Made by a program: the position numbers and the translations under genes. A stretch of 46,985 nucleotides of DNA, from positions 1 to 46,985 of the forward strand of contig JAEDJD010000015.1 in NCBI GenBank assembly GCA_016296505.1, given 5' to 3'. Below are positions 8,061 to 17,200 of this stretch, piece after piece. The notes under the pieces are model-generated. The model saw only the letters and a program-made list of their open reading frames with translations, had not been told where the DNA came from and did not search any database. Positions within the stretch are counted from its first letter, which is position 1, and each line of letters begins with the position of its first letter. The DNA is from Oscillospiraceae bacterium. GTDB taxonomy: Bacteria; Bacillota; Clostridia; Oscillospirales; Ruminococcaceae.

Positions 8061-8528
8061 TTATCCCAATAAATAGTAAATCACGCCGTAAATAACCGAG
8101 GCTGCCGTACCGTAAAGAATAACCGGTCCGGCAATCGTAAATATTTTTGTGCCAACGCCGAGAATGAAGCCCTCTGTTTTCGATTCAACTGCCGCCGAAG
8201 CGACTGCATTGGAAAAGCCCGTAATCGGGACAAGCGTACCGGCGCCGCCGTGCTTTGCAAGACGCTGATACAAACCCGTTCCGGTCAGCAGTGCTGATAT
8301 CAAAACCAGAATCACTGAAGTCCATGCGGCGGCGTCATCCTTGACAATTCCAGCGTTGAGCATCATCTGTCGAATCCATTCTCCGAGCAGACAAATTCCG
8401 CCTCCGATGAAAAATGCTTTCATCACCGTTACCGTGACGTTTGTGCGGCGTGAAAACTGCGCAACCATTTCCGCATAGGTTTCCTGCGAGGGATCGTGCG
8501 CGCCCTGTGAATGAATCAAACCTGTCAT
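8061..8528 (-). CDS. spoVAC: Stage V sporulation protein AC-like membrane protein
   Basis: SpoVA proteins form the inner spore membrane channel that moves dipicolinic acid. 155 residues starting at ATG 8528, eight bases after GGAG; the ATG at 8534 lies too close to it. Four hydrophobic segments are visible. GAGTLVPITGFSNAV, ESKTEGFILGVG and IFTIAGPVILYG are characteristic SpoVAC blocks. No spoVAD or spoVAE flanks it, unlike the usual spoVA operon, so it may be an orphan paralogue. A sigma-G-like promoter lies upstream at 8581-8610. Confidence 0.88.
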   Translation of the reverse strand: MTGLIHSQGAHDPSQETYAEMVAQFSRRTNVTVTVMKAFFIGGGICLLGEWIRQMMLNAGIVKDDAAAWTSVILVLISALLTGTGLYQRLAKHGGAGTLVPITGFSNAVASAAVESKTEGFILGVGTKIFTIAGPVILYGTAASVIYGVIYYLLG

Positions 8529-8580
8529 ATGCATCACTCCTATCTGCCGGTAGGATATGCAAACAATGCACAATTATGTG

Positions 8581-8610
8581 TTTTATGAAAAATTTTTTGC
8601 GGTAATATTC
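8581..8610 (-). promoter_or_regulatory. Possible sigma-G (forespore) promoter of spoVAC
   Basis: On the minus strand GAATA (8606-8610), an 18-base gap, then CATAAAA (8581-8587). This fits the sigma-G pattern GHATR-18-CATWHTA except for one -10 position. The predicted start near 8575 leaves a leader of about 47 bases. A weaker sigma-A-like pair (TTGTAT-17-GAATAT) overlaps it. Confidence 0.4.
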
Positions 8611-8642
8611 ATTGATGCGCACACGAAATACAATTATATAAT

Positions 8643-8686
8643 AAAAAATGCGAAATCACGATAGATCCTGTGATTTCGCATTTTTT
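8643..8686 (-). terminator. Terminator after the leucine-rich repeat gene
   Basis: A 17-bp perfect stem (8643-8659 with 8670-8686) with a 10-base loop, flanked by A-runs and T-runs so that it works in both directions. It begins just after the stop at 8690 and should end the rpoB-rpoC side of the locus. Confidence 0.88.
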
Positions 8687-8689
8687 ATT

Positions 8690-10318
8690 TCAATCCGATG
8701 CCAATTCCTTTTTTCTGCGGAAGCCGCGATAGATACCGACTGCAAGGACGAGCAAACCGCCGAGCGCTACAGCCGGAATCCATGCCTTGCCGCGTACTGT
8801 TCCGAAGCCCTGACGGACGTTTTCCGGTTCGGTTACGATCGGTGCAGGCGCAGTATTCTCTGCATCCGGCAGAGGCTGATGCGCAATGGTCTCCGCATTC
8901 GCATATTCACGTATCACAGCCGAATTCGCATATAACACCATCTCATTTTTCATGCGCTGATAGCCTTTTTTCTCATCGTAACCATAGCCCAGCGCCTGTT
9001 CTCCAATAGATTTTACGGTGTCCGGTAAATACAGCTCAACCAGATTCGGGCAATCTACAAAAGCATGATCGCCAATGGTTTCAAGTGCATAACCAAATCG
9101 CAGATAATTCAGCGTGCGGCAATTCCGGAAAGCGTTCGCACCGATTGCTGTCAGCTGATCGCCAAACTCCGCAACCTGAAGTGAAGGACAATCCCGAAAT
9201 GCACCGTCACAAATCTTCCGAACGCTCGCGGGCAGTCGTACTGTTGTAATGCCTTTCTGTGCTGCAAACGCTTCATCATTGATAACCTGAACTCCGTCCG
9301 GAACCTCGGCAACGCTGTCTTTTCCGCTATATGCAATGAGCATTTTTCCGAGAATGCGGTAATCCTCTTTGCCGCTTGTCAGCCATTTGGTATCTGTAAA
9401 GGCGTCAGCTGCAATTGCGCTGATTGTATCCGGCGTTTCGATCTCTGTAAGCGCGCTGCATCCGGAAAATGCACCTTGCTGGATTTGCTTGACGTTCTCC
9501 GAAATAACAACCTTGCGAAGCGTTTCATTGCCGGCAAACGCCTCCGCGCCGATAATCCGTACTGTCTCCGGTACAGTGTACGCTTCCGCTGTGCCGCGAT
9601 AAGCGTAGAGAATACCGCTTCCGAGCGTAACTGCGTCGCCGGTCTGCTGCGCCAGAAACGCTGTTTCAGCAAATGCGTCCCGTCCGATTTCCTGCACACT
9701 GTCCGGCAAGATAACGGTTTCCAATGCTTTACATCCAGAAAAAGCTGCTTCTCCGATACTGACGCAAGCCGCTGGGATTGCCATACTTTCCAAATACACG
9801 CAGCCCTCAAAAGCTCGATCGCCGATATGCGTGACGGTATCCGGCAGCAATACGCTATCTGCATAGCAATATTTAAATGCTTCCGCTGCAATTACCGTAA
9901 CCGGTTTTCCGTCAATCTGCGCCGGAATTTCGACCGTATGTTCACAAGTCCAACGGAACGAGCAAATTGTGATACCGCCGTCTGCGTTCTCCTCTGATTC
10001 AATCATTTCAAGCGGATCAGGCGGCGTCATTTCCGTCCGCACAATCGTTGTACCTGTCGTGGTGACTTCGGTAGTCGTTGTTGTATCTGTTGTTGTCTCT
10101 GTTTCCGTTTCGGCGGTCGCGTCGGAAGTTTGCGCGATTGTATTGGTTTCTGTATCGGTTATCTCGCTCGTGGTTTGCTCTGTTATATCCGTTACATCCG
10201 TCGGATTATCTTCCGGATTTTCCGGTTCCGCATAGACCGGCATCGCCATTCCACAAAGCAGCAGCAGCGCCGCGCCTAAGCAGATCGCGCGCTGTCGGGT
10301 GCTTTTTCTTTTGTTCAT
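8690..10318 (-). CDS. BspA-type leucine-rich repeat surface protein, membrane anchored
   Basis: 542 residues from ATG 10318 behind AGGAG. An N-terminal signal peptide (KRKSTRQRAICLG.., cleavage after AMPVYA) is followed by a Thr/Glu-rich linker (about residues 33-95). About ten LRR_5 (BspA-like) repeats follow, each with a pattern such as LPDTVTHIGDRAFEGC. The C-terminus has a membrane segment (WIPAVALGGLLVLAVGIY) and a basic tail, so the protein is held in the cell membrane with its repeats outside. It probably mediates adhesion or surface binding; the ligand is unknown. It lies 62 bases after rpoC, separated by a terminator-like hairpin. Confidence 0.88.
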   Translation of the reverse strand: MNKRKSTRQRAICLGAALLLLCGMAMPVYAEPENPEDNPTDVTDITEQTTSEITDTETNTIAQTSDATAETETETTTDTTTTTEVTTTGTTIVRTEMTPPDPLEMIESEENADGGITICSFRWTCEHTVEIPAQIDGKPVTVIAAEAFKYCYADSVLLPDTVTHIGDRAFEGCVYLESMAIPAACVSIGEAAFSGCKALETVILPDSVQEIGRDAFAETAFLAQQTGDAVTLGSGILYAYRGTAEAYTVPETVRIIGAEAFAGNETLRKVVISENVKQIQQGAFSGCSALTEIETPDTISAIAADAFTDTKWLTSGKEDYRILGKMLIAYSGKDSVAEVPDGVQVINDEAFAAQKGITTVRLPASVRKICDGAFRDCPSLQVAEFGDQLTAIGANAFRNCRTLNYLRFGYALETIGDHAFVDCPNLVELYLPDTVKSIGEQALGYGYDEKKGYQRMKNEMVLYANSAVIREYANAETIAHQPLPDAENTAPAPIVTEPENVRQGFGTVRGKAWIPAVALGGLLVLAVGIYRGFRRKKELASD

Positions 10319-10342
10319 GCCTGTTCTCCTTCTATAAAACAT

Positions 10343-10370
10343 AAGGGGATTCCGCTGCCGGAACCCCCTT
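10343..10370 (-). terminator. Probable rpoBC terminator
   Basis: AAGGGGATTCCG (10343-10354) pairs with 10359-10370 with one imperfect position and a 4-base loop, then ATGTTTTATAG on the minus strand. The T-run is short, so readthrough into the leucine-rich repeat gene is likely. No separate promoter for that gene is seen in the 62-base gap. Confidence 0.6.
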
Positions 10371-10380
10371 AATTGGTCAA

Positions 10381-13300
10381 TTACAGCGGCATTTGCGGCT
10401 GCTGATAGTCCGTTGGATACCCGTCTGCACGAGCAACCTGAACATTATTGTAAAGTGCCATACCCGTTCCGGCAGGAATCAGTTTACCGATAATAACATT
10501 TTCCTTCAGACCGAGCAGATAATCGCTCTTGCCGTTAATTGCGGCGTCGGTGAGCGCCTTTGCCGTTTCCTGGAAGGACGCGGCGGACATAAAGGACTCG
10601 GAGGAGGAAGAAGCCTTGGTAATACCGAGCAGCGAAGGTCTGGTGGTAACAAGACGCAGATTGGTCTCGCCGGCATCCATACGCGCTTGGATACCTGCAT
10701 TGATCGTCTCGACCTCACGCTTATCGACCATTGCCTCCGGAAGCAGATAGCTGCTGCCGGGATCGGCAATCAGAACCTTACGCATCATCTGACGCACGAT
10801 AACCTCGATATGCTTATCGTTGATACCAACGCCCTGCTGACGGTATGCGTACTGGATTTCTTCGATGATATAATTCTGAACCGCCTGTACACCGAGAATA
10901 TCAAGCAGATCCTGTGGATAGATAGAACCGGTGGTCAATCTGGCACCGCGCTGAATCTCAGCGCCGTCCTTGATATTGGGCGCAAGGTGATAGTTATACG
11001 GAATGCTGTACGGCGTAGAATCGGTATTGGTCTCCGGATCGAAAATGGTAATCGTCTTAATGCCGTTTTCCTCGGTCAAGCTGATCTTACCAGAGGTTTT
11101 TGCAAGAATCGCGCCATTTTTCGGACGTCTGGATTCAAACAGCTCCTCAACACGCGGCAAACCTTGTGTGATATCCTCTGCGTTCGCGATACCGCCCGTA
11201 TGGAAAGTACGCATCGTGAGCTGAGTACCCGGCTCACCGATTGACTGTGCCGCAATGATACCGACAGCTTCACCAACTGAAACCAGATTACCATTTGCCA
11301 GATTCAAGCCATAGCATTTTGCGCAAACGCCCTTCTTTGCTTTACAGCCGAGAACCGAACGAATCGTAACATGAGTAATACCGGCATCGACAATGCGCTG
11401 TGCGTCGGTCGAGGTCATTGCGCGCGTTTTCGGAACGAACAGCTCGGATTTCTCATCGCGGAGATCCTCAACGAGATATCTGCCGACGAGACGTTCCTGC
11501 AATGTTTCGAGATCGCGCTCACCGTCGTTGATGCAATAAACCTCAATACCCTCTGTCGAACCGCAGTCGATTTCACGAATGATGACATCCTGCGAGACAT
11601 CAACCAAACGACGCGTCAGATAACCGGAGTCCGCAGTACGAAGTGCGGTATCGGCAAGACCTTTACGCGCGCCACGGCTGGAAATGAAGTATTCGGAAAT
11701 GTTCAAACCTTCACGGTAATTGGAACGAACCGGAATTTCGATTGTCGCACCGGAGGTGTTTGCAATCAAACCACGCATACCTGCGAGCTGACGAATCTGG
11801 TTGATTGAACCACGGGCTCCGGAATCCGCCATAATATTGATCGGGTTGAACGGGTCAAAGTTTGCCTTCAGTGCGTCCGTGATCTGATCTGTCGCGTCTG
11901 CCCAGACCTTACAGACCTTCTCGTACTTGACCTCGCCGGAGATATAGCCATACTGATACTGCTCATTGAGCGCGTCAACCTCTGCGTCGGCAGCTGCGAG
12001 AATATCCTTTTTCTGCGGCGGAATCACAGCGTCGATAACAGCAACGGTCAAACCAGATCTGGTCGAATATTTATAACCGAGCGCCTTAATGCGGTCGAGA
12101 ACCTCAGCAGTCGCGGTGACGCCGTGGACTTTCAAACACTGGTCGATGATCTTGGAAAGGACGCCTTTCTTGACGACCTGCGTAATCTCCAGATCGAATT
12201 CGTGCTCTGGATCGCTTCGGTTGACAAAGCCGAGATTCTGCGGAATGATCTCATTGAAGATCAGTCTGCCGGCGGTGCAGTCCACAATGCGGGAAACTTT
12301 CTGTCCGCCTACTTCCTTTGTCATGCGCACCTTGATCTTGGAGTGCAGCGTAATATCGTGCTCGTCATACGCCATCATTGCTTCATCGACGTCGCGGAAT
12401 ACCTTGCCCTCGCCGGGTTCGCCATCCTTTACCATCGTGAGATAATAGGAACCGAGCAGCATATCCTGCGTCGGAACAGCAACCGGTTTACCATCAGACG
12501 GCTTCAACAGGTTATTGGCAGCGAGCATCAGGAATCTAGCTTCAGCCTGCGCCTCGGCGGAAAGAGGCAGATGAACTGCCATCTGGTCGCCGTCGAAGTC
12601 GGCGTTAAACGCGGTACAAACCAGCGGATGCAGCTTGACGGCTCTACCCTCAACGAGAACCGGTTCAAATGCCTGAATACCCAGTCTATGCAGCGTAGGC
12701 GCACGGTTCAGCAGAACCGGATGCTCCTTGATGACGTGTTCGAGTGCATCCCAGACATCGTCATCCGGTCTGTCAACCTTTTTACGGGCGGATTTGATGT
12801 TTTGAATCTTGCCCATGTCGACAAGACGCTTTAAGATAAACGGCTTGAACAGCTCCAGCGCCATTTCCTTCGGAAGACCGCACTGATACATTTTCAGCTC
12901 CGGTCCGACAACGATAACGGAACGGCCGGAATAGTCAACACGCTTACCGAGCAGATTCTGACGGAAACGTCCCTGCTTACCTTTCAGGATATCGGAGAGC
13001 GATTTAAGCTTACGGTTATTCGGACCGGTCACGTCCTTGCCGTGTCTGCCGTTGTCGATCAGCGCATCGACAGCCTCCTGCAGCATACGAGCTTCATTGC
13101 GAACAATGATACTTGGTGCGTTGAGCTGGAGCATCCGTTCCAAACGATTATTTCTGTTGATGACTCTGCGATAGAGGTCGTTCAGGTCAGAGGTTGCATA
13201 TCTGCCGCCATCGAGCATAACCATCGGACGGATATCCGGCGGAATAACTGGCAAAATCGTCATAACCATCCACTCCGGACGGTTGCCGGACTGACGGAAT

Positions 13301-14166
13301 GCTTCGAGAATTTCAAGACGCTTCAGGAGTCTGCCGCGCTTTTGTGATTTCTGCGTAGTGCTTCTGCCGATAGACTTATCATCGAGCTTTTTGACTTCCG
13401 TTTTGAGTTGTTCGCACGCCATGACGAGGTTATTCTTCCATTCCTCATCCTCTGCGGCTGCACAGAACGAGCACTCACGGCAGTTTTTACCAAGCTCGCA
13501 ATTCTTGCAGGCTTCCAGCTCATCCGGTTCGAGATTCAGCTTGCCTTCGAGAATCAGCTGATCGCGGAACTTGTCGTAACGATCCTGACTGTATTCCTGA
13601 AGCAGATGCAGAATTGCGCTTGCACCGATTTCCGCTTTAAACGCGCCGGGATTCTTTGCATTTGCCTGCTGATATTCTACCTCTGTCAGCGTCTGCTGCT
13701 TGACGAGGCCGGTCACATACTGACCCTCATGCACCGGATCCGGATCGCCGGGATCCGTAACAATATATTTTGTGAAATAGATAACGGCTTCCAGATCCTT
13801 CTGGGAAAGATCGCCGAGTACCTGACGAATGCAGGCAGGCGTGCCCTTGAAATACCAGATATGCGCAACCGGCGCCGCCAGTTCGATATGTCCCATGCGT
13901 TCGCGGCGAACCTTTGCTCTGGTGATTTCTACGCCGCAGTTCGGACAGACCTTGCCCTTAAAACGAACTTTTTTGAACTTACCGCAGTAGCACTCCCAGT
14001 CTTTGGTCGGTCCAAAAATCTTTTCGCAGAACAAACCGCCCTTTTCCGGCTTCTGGGTACGGTAATTGATTGTTTCCGGACGCTCGACCTTGCCATAGCT
14101 CCACTTCTGAATCTGCTCAGGGGAAGCAAGACCAATTTTTATGGAATCAAAGGTGGTGAATTCCAA
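10381..14166 (-). CDS. rpoC: RNA polymerase beta' subunit
   Basis: 1261 residues. The N-terminal zinc finger has CYCGKF (near residue 59) and CPNCG (near 74). The active-site Mg motif NADFDGDQM is intact (near 528), and NRAPTLHRLG precedes it. The downstream segment CGSTEG..CKAKKGVCAKCYG carries the second zinc site. AAQSIGEPGTQLTMRTFHTGG and the bridge/trigger regions are intact. A CXXC pair in CKNCELGKNCRECSFC (about 219-234) resembles an extra metal-binding insertion. The start follows an AAGGAGG-type site. It is 91 bases after rpoB, with a perfect inverted repeat between them. Confidence 0.97.
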   Translation of the reverse strand: MEFTTFDSIKIGLASPEQIQKWSYGKVERPETINYRTQKPEKGGLFCEKIFGPTKDWECYCGKFKKVRFKGKVCPNCGVEITRAKVRRERMGHIELAAPVAHIWYFKGTPACIRQVLGDLSQKDLEAVIYFTKYIVTDPGDPDPVHEGQYVTGLVKQQTLTEVEYQQANAKNPGAFKAEIGASAILHLLQEYSQDRYDKFRDQLILEGKLNLEPDELEACKNCELGKNCRECSFCAAAEDEEWKNNLVMACEQLKTEVKKLDDKSIGRSTTQKSQKRGRLLKRLEILEAFRQSGNRPEWMVMTILPVIPPDIRPMVMLDGGRYATSDLNDLYRRVINRNNRLERMLQLNAPSIIVRNEARMLQEAVDALIDNGRHGKDVTGPNNRKLKSLSDILKGKQGRFRQNLLGKRVDYSGRSVIVVGPELKMYQCGLPKEMALELFKPFILKRLVDMGKIQNIKSARKKVDRPDDDVWDALEHVIKEHPVLLNRAPTLHRLGIQAFEPVLVEGRAVKLHPLVCTAFNADFDGDQMAVHLPLSAEAQAEARFLMLAANNLLKPSDGKPVAVPTQDMLLGSYYLTMVKDGEPGEGKVFRDVDEAMMAYDEHDITLHSKIKVRMTKEVGGQKVSRIVDCTAGRLIFNEIIPQNLGFVNRSDPEHEFDLEITQVVKKGVLSKIIDQCLKVHGVTATAEVLDRIKALGYKYSTRSGLTVAVIDAVIPPQKKDILAAADAEVDALNEQYQYGYISGEVKYEKVCKVWADATDQITDALKANFDPFNPINIMADSGARGSINQIRQLAGMRGLIANTSGATIEIPVRSNYREGLNISEYFISSRGARKGLADTALRTADSGYLTRRLVDVSQDVIIREIDCGSTEGIEVYCINDGERDLETLQERLVGRYLVEDLRDEKSELFVPKTRAMTSTDAQRIVDAGITHVTIRSVLGCKAKKGVCAKCYGLNLANGNLVSVGEAVGIIAAQSIGEPGTQLTMRTFHTGGIANAEDITQGLPRVEELFESRRPKNGAILAKTSGKISLTEENGIKTITIFDPETNTDSTPYSIPYNYHLAPNIKDGAEIQRGARLTTGSIYPQDLLDILGVQAVQNYIIEEIQYAYRQQGVGINDKHIEVIVRQMMRKVLIADPGSSYLLPEAMVDKREVETINAGIQARMDAGETNLRLVTTRPSLLGITKASSSSESFMSAASFQETAKALTDAAINGKSDYLLGLKENVIIGKLIPAGTGMALYNNVQVARADGYPTDYQQPQMPL

Positions 14167-14194
14167 AGTGTTCCCTCCTTGTTATATGTCGGGG

Positions 14195-14230
14195 ATGCAG
14201 CGCAGCCACATACAGTCCGCTGCGCTGCAT
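14195..14230 (-). other. Perfect 11-bp inverted repeat in the rpoB-rpoC gap
   Basis: ATGCAGCGCAG (14195-14205) pairs with CTGCGCTGCAT (14220-14230), loop 14 bases. It is GC-rich but has no T-run, so it is more likely an mRNA-processing or stability element than a terminator. Confidence 0.6.
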
Positions 14231-14257
14231 AGTATTGTTTCGTTCACGTAATCGGGA

Positions 14258-17200
14258 TTACAGGTCGTCTGCACCGAAGAAATCGTCAGTATCAGCGTTC
14301 TCCTCGTAGGCAGCGGAATCATCCTGATCGTCGAAGCCGAACTCATCCTCATCATCCTCCGCAGAGGAATTTGCTGCATCGTGCTCAATTTCATTGGTTT
14401 CAGTGTCTTCGCCGTACATTGCGGTATTATAGCCCGCTTCACCCATATCCTCATTCGCGTAATGCGTGGTATCTGCGGTATTTTCATCATCGAAATCGGA
14501 AGGACCGCGCGGCGGAAGATCATCGTCAAAGCTTTGCTTGAGGTCGATCTCCTGATGATCCTCGTCAAGCACGCGGACATCCAGACCAAGCGACTGCATT
14601 TCCTTAATCAGAACCTTGAAGGACTCCGGAATACCCGGCTTCGGAACATTCTGTCCCTTGACGATTGCCTCGTAGGTATTGACTCTACCAGTCGTATCGT
14701 CAGATTTGACCGTCAGGATTTCCTGCAGCGTATAGGCAGCGCCGTATGCTTCGAGCGCCCAGACTTCCATCTCACCGAAACGCTGACCGCCGAACTGCGC
14801 CTTACCGCCGAGCGGCTGTTGGGTAACCAGCGAATACGGACCAACGGAACGTGCATGAATCTTATCGTCAACGAGGTGGTGGAGCTTCAGATAGTACATA
14901 TAACCGACGGTGACGCGGTTATCGAATTTCTCACCGGTTCTGCCATCGTAAACGGTAAACTTGCAGTCCTCATAGTACGGGATCGAAGACGTATCAATGA
15001 CCTTGTCCATCGGGCTGAGTTTAAAGGTCTGCTCGTCCTTTTCAGCATTGATTGCGTCGTTGTGCTCCTGTGCAAGACGGAAGCAATTACGGATATCATT
15101 TTCATGTGCGCCGTCAAAAACGGGCGTCATGATATGCCAGCCGAGTGCCTTGGCAGCCATACCGAGGTGAACCTCAAGAACCTGACCGATGTTCATACGG
15201 GACGGAACGCCCAGCGGATTCAGACAGATATCGAGCGGCGTACCGTCTTCCAGGAACGGCATATCCTCTTCCGGCAGAATACGGGAGACAACGCCCTTGT
15301 TTCCGTGACGACCTGCCATCTTATCGCCAACGGAGATCTTGCGCTTCTGTGCGATATAGCAGCGGACGATCTGATTTACACCCGGTCCGAGTTCATCACA
15401 GTTTTCGCGGTCGAAGATCTTGACATCGACAACAATACCAGATTCACCGTGCGGGACTTTCAAAGAGTTGTCACGCACCTCGCGCGCCTTTTCACCGAAG
15501 ATCGCGCGGAGCAGTCTTTCCTCGGCAGTCAGCTCGGTCTCGCCCTTCGGCGTGACTTTACCGACGAGAATATCGCCGGCATGAACCTCTGCGCCGATGC
15601 GGATGATACCGCGATCATCGAGGTCTTTCAGCGCGTCCTCACCGACATTCGGGATATCGCGCGTAATTTCTTCAGCGCCGAGTTTGGTGTCGCGGCATTC
15701 CAGCTCATACTCTTCAATATGAACGGACGTAAATACGTCCTCGCGGACAAGGCGCTGATTCAGCAGAACAGCGTCCTCATAGTTATAGCCTTCCCATGTC
15801 ATGAAGCCGATGAGGGCGTTCTTTCCAAGGGAAATCTCACCGTCGCAGGTAGCAGGGCCATCTGCAATGACCTGTCCCTCGGTCACCTGATCGCCAACCG
15901 AAACAATCGGTCGCTGATTGACGCAGGTACCTTGGTTGCTGCGCTGGAACTTAATAAGCGGATAACGATGAACATCGTCCTCACGCGCGCCGTACTTGAT
16001 GACAATTTCATCTGCGCTGACAGAAACGACCGTACCGGTTTCTTTTGCAAGAACACAGACGCCGGAATCTACAGCCGCCTTATACTCCATACCGGTACCG
16101 ACAAACGGACGCTCGGTTTTAAGGAGCGGAACAGCCTGACGCTGCATATTAGAACCCATGAGGGCACGGTTTGCGTCGTCGTTTTCGAGGAACGGAATCA
16201 TTGCCGTTGCAACGGAAACAACCATTTTCGGGGAGACATCCATGAAATCAATCAGCGAAGGATCGCATTCGAGAATCTGATCGCGGTGACGTGCAGTAAC
16301 ACGACGTCTTGCGAATTTGCAATCCTCAGTGAGCGGTTCGTTCGCCTGTGCGACATAGTAGGTATCTTCCACATCGGCAGTCATATAAACGACCTCGTCC
16401 GTGACGACGCCGGTTGTCTTATCGACCTTGCGGTACGGCGCCTCGATAAAGCCGTAAATATTGATGCGCGCAAACGATGCGAGGTAGGAAATCAGACCGA
16501 TGTTCGGACCTTCCGGCGTCTCGATCGGACACATTCTGCCGTAGTGGGAATAGTGAACGTCACGCACCTCGAAGCCGGCACGGTCTCTCGTCAGACCGCC
16601 CGGACCGAGCGCGGAAAGACGGCGCTTATGCGTCAGTTCTGCAAGCGGGTTGTTCTGGTCCATGAACTGCGAGAGCGGAGATGAACCGAAGAACTCCTTG
16701 ATTGCCGCCGTAATCGGACGAATATTCACAAGCGTCTGCGGCGTAAGCGTTTCAGCGTCCTGCGCCTGCAGACTCATACGCTCACGAATGACGCGTTCCA
16801 TTCTTGCAAAGCCGATTCGGAACTGATTTTGCAGCAATTCGCCAACAGAACGGATACGGCGGTTGCCGAGATGGTCGATATCGTCGGTATTGCCCAGACC
16901 GTCGCAGAGATTGCAGAAGTAACTGATCGTTGCAAAGATATCGTCGCGGACGATGTGCTTCGGAACAAGAATATCCTTGTTTGTGCGGATCGCGTTGCCG
17001 AGTATGTCCGGATCGCCGTCGGCATCCTCCAGAAGTCCTTTCAGAACTCTTGCGGAAACCTTCTCGTTGATGCCGTAATCCTCCTGTACAAAGCCGTCGA
17101 TCAAAGCGGAAGCATAAGGCGTGATATCAACCATGCCGCTGCCGAGCACCTTGACCTCGCGCTCAACGAATTCCGAGATCAGCTCGTGCTTTTTCTCATC

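Noticed and set aside
14381..16684. 767-codon frame antisense to rpoB, and similar long frames antisense to pyrB and GH94
   Set aside because: Shadows of well-supported genes with arginine/cysteine-rich, family-less translations.
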